From Streptosporangium canum (GTDB lineage: Bacteria > Actinomycetota > Actinomycetes > Streptosporangiales > Streptosporangiaceae): DNA of 64,000 bases. Positions 17,582-27,042 of the stretch are shown piece after piece. The stretch's first letter is position 1; every line of letters starts with the position of its first letter. The notes below the pieces were generated by a model. The model saw nothing but the letters and a program-made list of their open reading frames with translations, was not told where the DNA came from and searched no databases. The translations under genes were made by a program, and so were the position numbers. Location of the stretch: assembly GCF_900113865.1 (NCBI RefSeq), contig NZ_FOQY01000026.1, positions 55,229-119,228 on the forward strand, in the 5' to 3' direction.

Positions 17582-18238
17582 TCACGGAGAGGGGAATCCT
17601 CCTCTGATCCTCTCCACCATCGCCAGGGTGCGGGGCCCCAGGCCGAGGGCCAGGGCCGCCCGCAGGTCGTCGGGGGTGTCCACGTCCCTGCGGACCGAGT
17701 CGATCCCGTCCAGGCAGAGCTCCTTCGCGCCACGCCGCAGGTGGCGGTCGCGTGACTCGCCGCCGAACCCCGGGGTGAACGGGACGCCGGGCCGTACGCC
17801 GTAGAAGGTCGTGCCGACGTCGGCGGCGTCCGGCAGGAACGCCTGCTCGAACTCGGCGGCCGCGGTCAGCACGAGCGCCAGCTCCGCCGGGCGGAGGGCG
17901 GGCAGGTCGGCCTGGAGCGCGCCGACGGCGTCGCCGGGCGCCAGCCGTACCGCCTCCCGCGCCCCGTGCCGCAGCGCCGCGTTCAGCCCCGCCTCCGGGT
18001 CGCCCACCACGTGGGCGCCCACCCCGCCGAGCGCCCGGGCCGCCAGGGGGTCGCCCGTCACCACCACGATCCGCGCGACGATCACGCAGCTCAGCGCGGC
18101 TTCGACGGTGTCGCAGGCGATCGCCACGGCGAGCGCGGCCCGGTGCGGGCCCGCCGCCTCCGACAACCGTGTCTTGGCGGCGACCAATGTCTTGACGGGG
18201 ACGACGAGGGTCCAGCCGGAGCTCTCCGAAGCAGGCAT
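17582..18238 (-). CDS. cofC: 2-phospho-L-lactate guanylyltransferase (coenzyme F420 biosynthesis)
   Basis: 218 residues from ATG 18238. Nucleotidyltransferase motif near the start, VVPVKTLVAAKTRLSEAAGP (about 10-29), is the CofC/FbiD signature; VGALQADLPALRP and GTTFYGVRPG follow, then a C-terminal VRRDVDTPDDLRAAL that is family-typical. It makes the activated phospholactate or phosphoenolpyruvate precursor of F420. The other F420 genes (fbiA, fbiB, fbiC) are not in the window. It is divergent from plsC. Confidence 0.92.
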   Translation of the reverse strand: MPASESSGWTLVVPVKTLVAAKTRLSEAAGPHRAALAVAIACDTVEAALSCVIVARIVVVTGDPLAARALGGVGAHVVGDPEAGLNAALRHGAREAVRLAPGDAVGALQADLPALRPAELALVLTAAAEFEQAFLPDAADVGTTFYGVRPGVPFTPGFGGESRDRHLRRGAKELCLDGIDSVRRDVDTPDDLRAALALGLGPRTLAMVERIRGGFPSP

Positions 18239-18316
18239 AGCCTTAAGCATCCCGCCTCGACATCCCACAGAGTCAACCGGGACACTTAGGGCGCATCGCG
18301 CTTACATGGAGGAGCT

Positions 18317-19030
18317 ATGAGACGCCCTGGATGGCCTTCCCGGTTCTGGGTCGCCGTGGCGGTCGCGATCGTCAGGCCGCTGGCGTGGCTCCTGGTCACG
18401 AAGGACTGGCGCCGGGCCGACCGCCTGCCCCGGACCGGCGGGATCATCCTGGTGACCAACCACCTCTCCTGGCTGGACCCCATCCTGCTGTCGCACTACC
18501 TCTACAGCAACGGACGCTGGCCGACGATCCTGGCCAAGTCGGGACTCTTCTCCGTGCCGCTGCTCGGGCACATGGTGAAGTCGCTGATGGCCATCCCGGT
18601 CTACCGGGGGAGCGCCGAGGCGATCCGCTCGCTCAGGGAGTCCGAGCGGAGGCTCGCCGACGGGGCGTGCGTGCTGTTCTACCCCGAGGGCACCTGCACC
18701 CGCGACCCCCGATTCTGGCCCATGGAGGGCAAGACCGGGGCGGCCCGGCTGGCCCTGGCCAGCGGCGCGCCGGTGATCCCGGTGGCCCACTGGGGCGCGC
18801 AGGAGATCCTCCCCTACGGGAGCAAGAGGCCCCGGCTCCTCCCCCGCAAGACCTTCAGCGTGCTGACCGGGCCGCCGGTCGACCTGTCGAAGTACCAGGG
18901 GCAGGAGCTCCACGCCGACGTCCTGCGCGAGGCGACCGTCGACATCATGGCGGCGATCACCGCCCTGCTCGCTGAGTTACGCGAGGAGAAGGCGCCCGAT
19001 GCGCCGTTCAAGAAACCTTCCGACAACTGA
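18317..19030 (+). CDS. plsC: 1-acyl-sn-glycerol-3-phosphate acyltransferase
   Basis: 237 residues, ATG 18317 after GGAGGAGCT. One N-terminal membrane segment, then the acyltransferase motifs: NHLSWLDP (HxxxxD form, about 48-55), [10 protein letters not shown] (EGT motif, about 121-130) and a later [11 protein letters not shown]. It adds the second acyl chain in phosphatidic acid synthesis at the membrane. It precedes gpsA, which supplies glycerol 3-phosphate, so the pair makes phospholipid precursors. Confidence 0.92.
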   Translation: MRRPGWPSRFWVAVAVAIVRPLAWLLVTKDWRRADRLPRTGGIILVTNHLSWLDPILLSHYLYSNGRWPTILAKSGLFSVPLLGHMVKSLMAIPVYRGSAEAIRSLRESERRLADGACVLFYPEGTCTRDPRFWPMEGKTGAARLALASGAPVIPVAHWGAQEILPYGSKRPRLLPRKTFSVLTGPPVDLSKYQGQELHADVLREATVDIMAAITALLAELREEKAPDAPFKKPSDN

Positions 19031-19050
19031 CTTCGGCGTACGGTGATGAA

Positions 19051-20061
19051 ATGACCAAGGCGGCTGTATTCGGCACAGGATCGTGGGGCACCACCTTTGC
19101 GATGATCATGGCAGGGGCGGGCACGGAGACGACCCTGTGGGGCAGGCGCCCGGAGGTCGTGGAGGCGATCGACCGCCGCCACGAGAACCCCGACTACCTG
19201 CCCGGCGCGACGCTGCCGGAGACCCTGCGGGCCACGACCGACCCCGCAGAGGCGCTCGACGGCGCCGACTTCGTGGTGCTGGCGGTCCCCTCCCAGACGC
19301 TGCGGTCCAACCTGATCGGCTGGAAACCGCACCTGCCGTCCGGCGCGGTGCTGGTCAGCCTGATGAAGGGCATCGAGCTGGGCACCACCAAGCGGATGAG
19401 CGAGGTGATCTGCGAGGTCGCCGAGGTGCCTCAGGAGCGGGTCGCGGTGGTGTCGGGCCCCAACCTGGTGGGCGAGATCATCCGGGGCCAGCCCGCCGCG
19501 ACCGTGGTCGCCTGCACCGACGAGCGGGCCATGGAACGGCTCCAGGAGGCCTGCCACCTGCCGCCGTGGTTCCGCCCCTACACCAACCCCGACGTGGTGG
19601 GGGTGGAGCTCGGCGGGGCGGTCAAGAACGTGATCGCCCTTGCGGTCGGCGTCGCGGCTGGGATGGGACTCGGCGACAACGTCGGGGCGATGCTGATGAC
19701 GCGCGGGCTGGCCGAGATCTCCCGGTTGGGCGCGGTGCTCGGCGCGGACCCGCACACCTTCGCCGGCCTCGCCGGGATGGGCGATCTCATAGCGACCTGC
19801 ACCTCCCCATTGTCCCGCAACCGTACCTTCGGTAAGAATCTTGGTCAGGGCATGACCCTGGCCGAGGTCATCGCCGCGACGAAGCAGACTGCCGAGGGAG
19901 TCAAGTCCTGCGAGTCAGTCCTGGAACTGGCCAGAAAGCACGATGTGGAGATGCCGATCACCGAGGTGGTGGTGGCCGTCGTCCATGACGGGATGCCCCC
20001 CAGCGAGGCCGCCATGCTGCTGATGTCGCGCACCCCCAAGCCCGAACGGTACGGCGTGTGA
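19051..20061 (+). CDS. gpsA: NAD(P)H-dependent glycerol-3-phosphate dehydrogenase
   Basis: 336 residues, ATG 19051. Rossmann motif [13 protein letters not shown] (about 5-17), the dihydroxyacetone-phosphate site region [20 protein letters not shown] (about 180-199) with the catalytic lysine, and the substrate motif of the C-terminal helical domain ([13 protein letters not shown]). It reduces dihydroxyacetone phosphate to sn-glycerol 3-phosphate for membrane lipids. Coupled to the next gene by a GTGA overlap. Confidence 0.96.
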   Translation: MTKAAVFGTGSWGTTFAMIMAGAGTETTLWGRRPEVVEAIDRRHENPDYLPGATLPETLRATTDPAEALDGADFVVLAVPSQTLRSNLIGWKPHLPSGAVLVSLMKGIELGTTKRMSEVICEVAEVPQERVAVVSGPNLVGEIIRGQPAATVVACTDERAMERLQEACHLPPWFRPYTNPDVVGVELGGAVKNVIALAVGVAAGMGLGDNVGAMLMTRGLAEISRLGAVLGADPHTFAGLAGMGDLIATCTSPLSRNRTFGKNLGQGMTLAEVIAATKQTAEGVKSCESVLELARKHDVEMPITEVVVAVVHDGMPPSEAAMLLMSRTPKPERYGV

Positions 20062-21275
20062 ACCGACGCGCCCGCAGACGGCAGGGCGAGAACACCCGAT
20101 CGGTGCACCTGCCCGCCCCGCAGACGCCGCAGCAGGCCCCCCTCGGCCTCCCGGTGTGGCGCAGCTCCGCGTGGAGCTCCGCCGACTCCGCCCGGCACGC
20201 CGAGCTCTTCGAGGCCAAGGGCTCCGCCCACGGCCGGATCGAGAACCCCACCGCCGCCGCCTTCGCCGCGGCGGTGGCCTCGCTGGAGGGCGCCGCGGCG
20301 CCCGAGGACGTCGCCGGGCAGGCGTTCGCGTCGGGGATGGCCGCGGTCAGCGCGGTCCTGATGACGTTCCTGCGCGCGGGCGCGCACATCGTGGCCCCGA
20401 CCCCGCTGTACGGCGCGACCCGCTCGCTGATCACCAACGTGCTGTCCCGGTTCGGGGTCGAGGCCGGATTCGTGAACTACGGCGACCTCGCCCTGGCGCA
20501 GGCGGCGATCCGGCCCACCACGAAGATCATCTATGCCGAGACGCTGTCCAATCCCACGACGGCCGTCTCCGACATCCGCGGCCTCTACCGGATCGCCCGC
20601 CGGGCCGGGGCGCTGCTGGTGGTCGACTCCACCTTCGCCACCCCGGTCGTGTGCCGTCCCCTCGAACACGGCGCCGACATGGTGATCCACTCCGCGGCCC
20701 GCTACCTCGGCGGCCACGACGACTGCGCGGGCGGTGTCGTGGTCGGCCGGCCCGACCTGATCGCCCGGCTCCGGGAGGTCAGCGTCGACATCGGGGGCAC
20801 GCTCTCCCCGGACGACGCGTTCCTGCTCCGCCGGGGGCTGGAGACCCTGCCGCTGCGGGTGCGCCGGATGTGCGCCACCGCGATGGTGTTCGCCGCGGCC
20901 GTGGCCAAGCACCCCGCCGTCCGCCGGGTCGACTATCCCGGCCTGCCCGGTCACCCCGGCCACCAGCTCGCCAGGCACCTGTTCGACTCCGGCCCCGAGG
21001 GCACCAGGTACGGGGCCTGCGTGACGATCACCCCGCGCGGCGGCTACGGGGCGGGCATGGCGCTGATCGACGCCCTCAAGCTCGCCTCGATCGCCACCTC
21101 CGCCGGCGGCACCCGCACCAAGGCCACGCACCTGGCCTCGGCCGGTCACGGCCGGCCCGGTGACGCCTCCGGGATCGACGAGGCGGCCGTCCGCTTCTCC
21201 ATCGGCCTGGAGGACGCCGAGGATCTCATCGTGGACGTGACCCAGGCTCTCGACTCTCTTCCCGAATCGGCCTGA
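20058..21275 (+). CDS. Cys/Met metabolism PLP-type protein lacking the catalytic lysine
   Basis: 405 residues, GTG start overlapping the gpsA stop. The fold is that of cystathionine gamma-synthase/lyase: phosphate-binding [12 protein letters not shown] (about 94-105), YGATRSL, and VVDSTFATP with the aspartate that would hold the PLP ring nitrogen. The signature normally reading SATKYLGGHSD is [11 protein letters not shown] (codon CGC), so the Schiff-base lysine is arginine. The end motif [13 protein letters not shown] is intact, and the N-terminal YSRxxNPT is HGRIENPT. It may be a catalytically dead or reassigned member. Annotation as cystathionine lyase should not be trusted without a test. 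Confidence 0.85.
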   Translation: MNRRARRRQGENTRSVHLPAPQTPQQAPLGLPVWRSSAWSSADSARHAELFEAKGSAHGRIENPTAAAFAAAVASLEGAAAPEDVAGQAFASGMAAVSAVLMTFLRAGAHIVAPTPLYGATRSLITNVLSRFGVEAGFVNYGDLALAQAAIRPTTKIIYAETLSNPTTAVSDIRGLYRIARRAGALLVVDSTFATPVVCRPLEHGADMVIHSAARYLGGHDDCAGGVVVGRPDLIARLREVSVDIGGTLSPDDAFLLRRGLETLPLRVRRMCATAMVFAAAVAKHPAVRRVDYPGLPGHPGHQLARHLFDSGPEGTRYGACVTITPRGGYGAGMALIDALKLASIATSAGGTRTKATHLASAGHGRPGDASGIDEAAVRFSIGLEDAEDLIVDVTQALDSLPESA

Positions 21276-21328
21276 TAGGCGCGTCTGACAGGCGGATTGA
21301 CCCCCCAGAGAGGGTAGATTCGGTCATC

Positions 21329-22438
21329 ATGAGCGAGCAGCACGAAACCCGGCCGAGGGTCGCAATCGTCTTCGGTGGCCGTAACTCCGAGCACGCCGTC
21401 TCCATCCTTGGAGCCGGAAGCGTGCTGGGGGCCATCGACCGGTCCAAGTACGAGGTGGTCCCCATCGGGATCGCCCAGGACGGACGGTGGGTGCTCGCCT
21501 CGGGCGACCAGCGTTACGCGATCGAGGGCGACGAGCTGCCGTCCGTCGACGTCCAGGGCACGGGCCTGGCGCTGCCGTCCGGCGACGGCTCGCTGGTGGC
21601 CTACGACGCCGGCAGCATCCCGGTCGAGCTCGGCCAGGTGGACGTGGTCTTCCCCGTGATGCACGGGCCGTTCGCCGAGGACGGCACGATCCAGGGCCTG
21701 CTGGAGATGGCCGGGGTCCGCTACGTCGGCTCCGGGGTGCTGGCCAGCGCGGTCGGCATGGACAAGGCCTACATGAAGATGGTCCTCGCCGCCTCGGGCC
21801 TGCCCGTCGGCCCCTACGTGGTGATCCGTGACCGTGACTGGCGGACCGACCGCGACCGGGTCCTCAAGGAGGTCCAGGAGCTCGGCTGGCCGGTCTTCGT
21901 CAAGCCGGCCCGCGCCGGGTCGAGCCAGGGCATCTCCAAGGCCCACGACCTGGAGGAGCTGGAGCGGGCCGTCGAGTCCGCCCGCGAGCACGACCCCAAG
22001 GTGCTGGTCGAGGCCGCGATCGTGGGCCGCGAGATCGAGTGCGCGGTGCTGGAGTCGCCGGGCGACGAGGCCGCGCGGGCCAGCGTGCCCGGCGAGGTGC
22101 AGGTCCGTGGCGACCATGAGTTCTTCGACTTCGAGGCCAAATACATCGGCGACGACATGTCCCTGTCCGTGCCCGCCGACATCCCCGCCGACGTGGCCGA
22201 GAACCTGCGGGCGATGGCCGTCCGCGCGTTCGAGGCACTGGGCTGCGAGGGCCTGTCCCGGGTCGACTTCTTCTACACCGCCGACGGCCGGCTGATCCTC
22301 AACGAGATCAACACGATGCCGGGCTTCACCGCGATGTCGGTCGCGCCGCAGCTGTGGGCCGCCACCGGGCTGTCCTACGCCGAGCTGGTCGAGCGGCTGA
22401 TCCAGCTGGCGCTGCACCGCTCGCCCGGCCTACGGTAG
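21329..22438 (+). CDS. ddlA: D-alanine--D-alanine ligase
   Basis: 369 residues, ATG 21329. VAIVFGGRNSEHAVSILGA at the N-terminus carries the Glu-His pair of Ddl; FPVMHGPFAEDGTIQGLLE (about 109-127), the ATP-grasp stretch FVKPARAGSSQGISK (about 190-204) and the C-terminal Mg site ILNEINTMPGFTAMS follow. The enzyme makes the D-Ala-D-Ala terminus of peptidoglycan precursors. Tyrosine in SYAEL is distal; no D-Ala-D-Lac marker was evaluated. Its last 9 bases overlap the convergent DUF3515 gene. Confidence 0.96.
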   Translation: MSEQHETRPRVAIVFGGRNSEHAVSILGAGSVLGAIDRSKYEVVPIGIAQDGRWVLASGDQRYAIEGDELPSVDVQGTGLALPSGDGSLVAYDAGSIPVELGQVDVVFPVMHGPFAEDGTIQGLLEMAGVRYVGSGVLASAVGMDKAYMKMVLAASGLPVGPYVVIRDRDWRTDRDRVLKEVQELGWPVFVKPARAGSSQGISKAHDLEELERAVESAREHDPKVLVEAAIVGREIECAVLESPGDEAARASVPGEVQVRGDHEFFDFEAKYIGDDMSLSVPADIPADVAENLRAMAVRAFEALGCEGLSRVDFFYTADGRLILNEINTMPGFTAMSVAPQLWAATGLSYAELVERLIQLALHRSPGLR

Positions 22439-22867
22439 CGCCGCCTTGATCGGGGCCGCGAGCTCGACGAGGACGTTCTCCGGGGTGTGCTGCCGGGAGA
22501 TCGTCACCTCCACGTAGGCCTCCCTGCCGACCGAGGTGAACAGCAGCGGCCTGGCGGGGTCGGAGAACCAGGCCACCCCGTCGATCTCGGGCACCTGGTC
22601 GGTGGCCGCCATCGTCGCCGGGCGGGGCACCCCGCAGCGCAGCGCGATCCCGGCCTCCCCCCACACCGCGACGTACGGCGACGCCGGGGTGGTCTCCACC
22701 CGGGCGACGCCGTCGAGCCGCTGTGGGAGCCGCTCGCCGAGTGTCCTGCACGCGGCGGCGGCCGCCCCCTCCGGGGTGGGTGGATCCACCCGGACCGTAC
22801 TACTGCATCCCGCCAGGATCAGCAGGGCACAGGCGTACCCCGTCCAACGAGCGAACCGGAGTGACAT
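22430..22867 (-). CDS. DUF3515 lipoprotein
   Basis: 145 residues from ATG 22867 (MSLRFARWTGYACALLILAGC), with a lipoprotein signal and lipobox LILAGC at about residue 21. The mature part is short with two cysteines (AACRTLGERL and LRCGVPRP), which could form a disulfide, as in the actinobacterial DUF3515 family. The longer version starting at 22906 would overlap the neighbouring gene. Function unknown; it is conserved next to ddl and thiL in actinomycetes, so a cell-envelope role is inferred. Confidence 0.85.
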   Translation of the reverse strand: MSLRFARWTGYACALLILAGCSSTVRVDPPTPEGAAAAACRTLGERLPQRLDGVARVETTPASPYVAVWGEAGIALRCGVPRPATMAATDQVPEIDGVAWFSDPARPLLFTSVGREAYVEVTISRQHTPENVLVELAAPIKAALP

Positions 22868-22884
22868 CACATGTTCCTGAAGAA

Positions 22885-23118
22885 TCAGATATGGACGATG
22901 GGACACGTAAGAGTACGTGTGATCCCCGCGACCGCCTGAATCTGAGCCACGACAAGTTTGCCCAGCTCATCCACGTTCCGTGCCTCGGCACGGACGATCA
23001 CGTCGTAGGGGCCGGTGACGTCCTCGGCCTGCGTGACGCCGGAGATCCCGGAGATCTCCCCGGCCACGTTCGCCGCCTTGCCGACCTCGGTCTGGATAAG
23101 GATGTAGGCCTGCACCAT
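22885..23118 (-). CDS. Stand-alone Lrp/AsnC ligand-binding (RAM) domain protein
   Basis: 77 residues from ATG 23118 (MVQAYILIQTEVGKAANVAG), with the full beta-alpha-beta-beta-alpha-beta RAM domain (VTGPYDVIVRAEARNVDELG) but no helix-turn-helix. Such proteins form oligomers that bind amino acids and are common near thiL and ddl in actinobacteria. The extra N-terminal residues of the longer frame cover the promoter of thiL and are rejected. Its role is unknown; it cannot bind DNA by itself. Confidence 0.9.
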   Translation of the reverse strand: MVQAYILIQTEVGKAANVAGEISGISGVTQAEDVTGPYDVIVRAEARNVDELGKLVVAQIQAVAGITRTLTCPIVHI

Positions 23119-23169
23119 AACGTCCTCCCGGGCGATTGGATCAGTGCCGAAGGGCCACCGTACCCTGTG

Positions 23170-24144
23170 ATGAACGGGAGGTGTGTCATCACAGTCGGAG
23201 ATCTCGGCGAATTCGGAGTTGTTGCACGTATTACTGGACGCCTGCCCCAAGGTGGGGCGGTATTGCTCGGTCCCGGGGACGATGCCGCTGTGGTGAGCGC
23301 TCCTGATGGCCGGGTCGTCGTGACGACGGACTTATTGATCGAGGGTAGGCACTTTCGTCGCGATTGGTCCAGTGGGTACGACATCGGTCGTAAAGCCGCA
23401 GCGCAGAATCTGTCCGACGTCGTGGCCATGGGGGCCGATCCCACCGGCATCGTGGTCGGTCTCGGCCTGCCCCCCGAGGCGGCCACCGGCTGGCTGGACG
23501 ATCTCACCGACGGCTTCCGCGACGAGTGCGACCTTGTCGGCGCCAGCGTGGTGGGTGGCGACATCACCCGATGCGACCTGGTGGTGATCGCTGTCACCGC
23601 CATGGGAGACCTGGGCGGGCGGGCGCCGGTCACGCGCTCGGGGGCGCGTCCGGGCGACGTGGTGGCGGTGGCCGGTCGGCTCGGGCACGCCGCCGCCGGG
23701 CTCGCGCTGCTGCACGGCGGCCGGACGGAGCCGGCGGAGCTGGTCGACGCCCACCGCCGCCCGGAGCCGCCCTACGCCCGCGGGCCGGAGGCGGCCGCGC
23801 TCGGCGCGACCTCGATGCTCGACGTCAGCGACGGCCTGTTCCAGGACCTGGGGCACGTCGCGAAGGCCAGCCGGACCGGCATCGTGCTGGCCCCGGAGTC
23901 CTTCGCCGTCCATCCCCTGCTGGCGGAGGCCGCCCGGCTCCTCGGCGCGGACCCGCTGGAGTGGATGCTCTCCGGAGGGGAGGACCACGCCCTCGCCGCG
24001 ACCTTCCCGGCGGGGGTACGGCTCCCGCCGGCGTGGACCGTGGTCGGCCAGGTGATCGACGGCGAGGGTGTGCAGGTCACGGGCCGTCCGATGGGCCGCG
24101 GCGGCTGGGATCACTTCTCGGAGTGGCGTTTCCCACTCATGTGA
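23170..24144 (+). CDS. thiL: Thiamine-monophosphate kinase
   Basis: 324 residues from ATG 23170 (the open frame continues upstream across the divergent RAM gene; ThiL proteins start near ITVGDLGEFGV). Motifs: GPGDDAAVV (about 37-45, substrate/Mg loop), LLIEGRHFRRDW, VVGGDITRCD and the SGGEDHALA region near the end, all typical of the PurM/ThiL fold. It phosphorylates thiamine monophosphate to thiamine diphosphate using ATP. thiD lies one gene downstream, giving two thiamine steps in one cluster. Confidence 0.93.
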   Translation: MNGRCVITVGDLGEFGVVARITGRLPQGGAVLLGPGDDAAVVSAPDGRVVVTTDLLIEGRHFRRDWSSGYDIGRKAAAQNLSDVVAMGADPTGIVVGLGLPPEAATGWLDDLTDGFRDECDLVGASVVGGDITRCDLVVIAVTAMGDLGGRAPVTRSGARPGDVVAVAGRLGHAAAGLALLHGGRTEPAELVDAHRRPEPPYARGPEAAALGATSMLDVSDGLFQDLGHVAKASRTGIVLAPESFAVHPLLAEAARLLGADPLEWMLSGGEDHALAATFPAGVRLPPAWTVVGQVIDGEGVQVTGRPMGRGGWDHFSEWRFPLM

Positions 24145-24223
24145 CATCAGTTAAATTTGCGACAAACGGTTATTAAACTGGTATGAAGATGGGCGGCCGA
24201 AACTCCCTAGAGAAAGGGGCAAC

Positions 24224-25261
24224 ATGGGCCGCCACGGTGGACATGAACAAGACGCCCCCCGCAGCCGGGGGAAACGTGAACCGGAGCCCACTCCGGAGCC
24301 TGACTATCGCGACGAGCCGATCGGGCGCCGGCTCCGTCCCGAGGAGTCGGCGGTCACCGAACCCCGGACCGGATTCCTGGGGTCGGGGTGGTCGGATCCG
24401 TCTGATCTGTCCGACCCGGTGTGGCCCGACGAGAAGCGCAGGCCCGGCAGGCGGATCAGAACCGTGCTGCTGGCCGTCGCGGCCGTGGCCGTGGTGCTCG
24501 GCGGGACCGTGGCCGGCGTCCAGGTGCTGGGCGGCCCGGCGGGGTCGAGCGCCGACTGCCCGCCCGGCGGGTGCGCGGCGGAGACGCCGGGCGGATCGGA
24601 GTCCTACCCGACCGGCCTGACCGACCCGGCGGACCAGACCGGGGAGCCCACGTCGAGCGGGGAGCCCGAGCGGGCGGAGAAGGACAAGGCCACCCCCGTC
24701 CCCACGCCGGCGGTCACCCGTCAGCAGAGCGGCCGCACCTCCAGCACCCCCACGCCGACGCCGAAGGCCACGCGCGCCCCCCGGCGCACCGAGCCGGCGC
24801 GGCCCACCCGGGAGCCGGAGACCGAGCCGAGCACGACCGGCAAGTCGCTCATCACCGACACCGGGCAGCAGGACCCGACGCCCCCCCAGGCCACCACCCA
24901 GCCCCCGGTCCCGCAGCCCTCCCAGACCTCCGTCCCGGAGCCCCCCGACGCCCCGGCCGCCGGCGGCGCGGCCGTCACGGTCGACTTCGGCGTCGTGCAG
25001 GAGAAGGAGGAGGTGTACACGGCCAAGCTCACCGTCACCGCGGGCGAGAAGGTCACCGCTCTGGCGCTGAGCCTGCCGGTCGGCGGCGAGGTCGACTCGG
25101 TGACCGGGGCCGGCTGGACGCAGGACGGTGACACCCTGGTGCTCGAACCGGGCAGGGACCTTGAGGCCGGTGAGAGCCTGGCCATCACCTTCACCGCGTA
25201 CGGCCGGGCGCAGGCCCCGCGGACCTGCCGGAGCGCGGTGGGAGAGTGTGCGGTCATCTGA
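24224..25261 (+). CDS. Membrane-anchored Pro/Thr-rich protein of unknown function
   Basis: 345 residues, ATG 24224 after AAAGGGG. A cytoplasmic arginine/acidic-rich lead (about 1-80) is followed by one membrane span at about 82-104 ([18 protein letters not shown]), two cysteines just outside (DCPPGGC), a long Pro/Thr/Ser/Glu linker (about 120-235), and a C-terminal beta-rich domain of about 95 residues with [19 protein letters not shown] and a terminal Cys pair, which looks like a small immunoglobulin-like or carbohydrate-binding fold. An exported wall-spanning surface domain is inferred. It is inserted between thiL and thiD. Confidence 0.75.
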   Translation: MGRHGGHEQDAPRSRGKREPEPTPEPDYRDEPIGRRLRPEESAVTEPRTGFLGSGWSDPSDLSDPVWPDEKRRPGRRIRTVLLAVAAVAVVLGGTVAGVQVLGGPAGSSADCPPGGCAAETPGGSESYPTGLTDPADQTGEPTSSGEPERAEKDKATPVPTPAVTRQQSGRTSSTPTPTPKATRAPRRTEPARPTREPETEPSTTGKSLITDTGQQDPTPPQATTQPPVPQPSQTSVPEPPDAPAAGGAAVTVDFGVVQEKEEVYTAKLTVTAGEKVTALALSLPVGGEVDSVTGAGWTQDGDTLVLEPGRDLEAGESLAITFTAYGRAQAPRTCRSAVGECAVI

Positions 25262-25276
25262 GAGGAAGCTGGTTGG

Positions 25277-26083
25277 ATGGGAGACATGACCGATTTGACC
25301 CCTCCCCGTGTGCTGACCGTCGCCGGCTCCGACTCCGGCGGGGGCGCGGGCATCCAAGCCGACCTGAAGACCATGATGGCCCTGGGCGTGTACGGCATGA
25401 GCGTGATCGCCGCGGTGACCGCCCAGAACTCGCTGGGTGTGCAGGGTTACTGGGAGCTTCCCCCGGAAGCGGTGCGCGCCCAGCTCGACTCGGTGCTCGG
25501 CGACATCGGCGCCCAGGCGATCAAGACCGGGATGCTGGCCTCGCCCGTCCTGGTGGAGACGGTCGCCGAGGTGCTGGCCGGGGTGGACGCGCCGGTCGTG
25601 GTGGACCCGGTGGGAGTCTCCAAACACGGTGACGCGCTGCTCGCCCCCGAGGCGGTGGACACGGTGAAGTCGCTCCTGCTGCGTACGGCCACCGTGGTCA
25701 CCCCCAACCTCTGGGAGGTCTCGCAGCTCACCGGGGTGAAGGTCGAGGATGAGAGAGACCTGCGCCGCGCCGCCGACGCGATCCTGGAGCTGGGCCCCAC
25801 CTGGGCGCTGATCAAGGGCGGTCACCTGCCCGGCGCCCCGGTGGACCTGCTGACCGACGGCACCCGGGAGTTCCGCTTCACCGCCGAGCGCCACGACAAC
25901 CGTCACACCCACGGCACCGGCTGCACCCTCGCCTCGGCGATCGCCTCCTACCTGGCGCTCGGTGAGGACGTCCCGGCGGCGGTGGAGAAGGCCAAGGCGT
26001 ACGTCACGGGCGCGATCGCCCACGGGTTCCCGCTGGGACGGGGCATCGGCCCGGTGGACCACGCCTGGCGCACTCGGCCATGA
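25277..26083 (+). CDS. thiD: Hydroxymethylpyrimidine/phosphomethylpyrimidine kinase
   Basis: 268 residues. [20 protein letters not shown] (about 11-30) is the ThiD signature; [27 protein letters not shown] and the ribokinase-fold [17 protein letters not shown] near residue 213 follow. It phosphorylates hydroxymethylpyrimidine to its diphosphate, supplying the pyrimidine half of thiamine. ATG 25277 is used; a second start three codons in (ATG 25286) is equally possible. It ends convergently with the next gene. Confidence 0.95.
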   Translation: MGDMTDLTPPRVLTVAGSDSGGGAGIQADLKTMMALGVYGMSVIAAVTAQNSLGVQGYWELPPEAVRAQLDSVLGDIGAQAIKTGMLASPVLVETVAEVLAGVDAPVVVDPVGVSKHGDALLAPEAVDTVKSLLLRTATVVTPNLWEVSQLTGVKVEDERDLRRAADAILELGPTWALIKGGHLPGAPVDLLTDGTREFRFTAERHDNRHTHGTGCTLASAIASYLALGEDVPAAVEKAKAYVTGAIAHGFPLGRGIGPVDHAWRTRP

Positions 26084-26103
26084 CACCGGCGGCAGGCGGC
26101 TGA

Positions 26104-26121
26104 CCGGCGGAGGACCGCCGG
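26104..26121. terminator. Small hairpin after thiD
   Basis: Perfect 7-pair stem CCGGCGG / CCGCCGG with loop AGGA, 21 bases after the thiD stop, between convergent genes. No T-run, so it is a weak candidate. Confidence 0.4.
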
Positions 26122-26211
26122 GTGCGCTGTGCCGCCGCCGGATGCCGCCGCGCCCCCTCCGGGGTCTCAGCCTCCACGCTCCCGGCGCCGATGACGCGGC
26201 CGTACGGCGGT

Positions 26212-26805
26212 CTAGAGGATCCTGGTGATGGGGTCGGTGCCCAGGCGCCGGAGCAGGTCGGCCGCCTGGGAGGCCCGCTCGGCCTCCGGGCCGGTCCGCC
26301 GACCCGACTCGACGGCGTCGGCCAGGGCCACCAGCTCGTGCGGCGGCAGGAACCCACCCGCCGTGCGCAGGCGGATCCGGACCCTGGCGCCGCCCTGCTC
26401 CTGGGCGTACAGGTGGGGGATCCGGCGGCCGGTCGGGCGGCGGCCCTGACCGGCGTCCAAGTACTCGGGGGAGGAGTCCAACCAGACGGTGGCCCGGGCG
26501 AGGTCCGCCCTGCGCGTCGTGAACGTCTGGCGGACCTCCAGGACGCTCCCCGTCAGCACCGCCCGGAGGCGGAAGGTGCCCAGGGCGTTGACGAGGAAGA
26601 CCACCATGACCGCGAGGGGCACCAGCGCGGAGAGGAACGAGAGGCCGAGCGAGAGGCGCTCGGAGAACAGCTCGTCGGCGCGCACGACTCTGGAGATCAC
26701 GAACAGCGGGACGCCGATGAAGGGGATGGCGAAGAGCGCGACACCGATCTTCGCGCCGGTGCTCGCGCCGACGCTCAACTCCAGTGGCCCGTGAGGAGTG
26801 CTCAT
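26212..26805 (-). CDS. Two-TM membrane protein of unknown function
   Basis: 197 residues, ATG 26805. Two hydrophobic spans (about 18-40 and 52-74), a beta-rich region around 80-145 (LTGSVLEVRQTFTTRRADLA, HLYAQEQGGARVRIRLRTAG) and a helical tail. The two-span plus beta layout is like PH-like/YdbT-type bacterial membrane domains. I do not recognise a specific family. Convergent with thiD and downstream of rpmB with a hairpin between them. Confidence 0.7.
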   Translation of the reverse strand: MSTPHGPLELSVGASTGAKIGVALFAIPFIGVPLFVISRVVRADELFSERLSLGLSFLSALVPLAVMVVFLVNALGTFRLRAVLTGSVLEVRQTFTTRRADLARATVWLDSSPEYLDAGQGRRPTGRRIPHLYAQEQGGARVRIRLRTAGGFLPPHELVALADAVESGRRTGPEAERASQAADLLRRLGTDPITRIL

Positions 26806-26883
26806 TTATCGGACACTAGCTATCGGGGATGGCGATTTCCCGGAGACCCGGAAAATCGGTCTGCGGAGACTGCGAGAGACCGG

Positions 26884-26920
26884 CCGGACCCCACCGATGG
26901 AAATCATCGGTGGGGTCCGG
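26884..26920. terminator. Long perfect hairpin upstream of the two-TM gene
   Basis: A 16-pair perfect stem CCGGACCCCACCGATG / CATCGGTGGGGTCCGG with loop GAAAT. It lies in the 237-base gap between rpmB and the two-TM gene, in which no gene is seen. It may be a second, downstream terminator of rpmB or a regulatory stem of the minus-strand gene. Confidence 0.6.
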
Positions 26921-26995
26921 GAAGGCGACCGAGGGAGATCGGTGGGACCTCGGGAAGGGGGCCGTGGAGGGGCGGCGGGATCCCGGGAAAGCGAC

Positions 26996-27028
26996 AGCCC
27001 GCCGTCCCCTGGACGGGGACGGCGGGCT
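26996..27028 (-). terminator. Hairpin terminator of rpmB
   Basis: 14-pair perfect stem AGCCCGCCGTCCCC / GGGGACGGCGGGCT with a 5-base loop, 15 bases beyond the rpmB stop on the minus strand. Confidence 0.8.
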
Positions 27029-27042
27029 GCGCGGAAGTTCGA

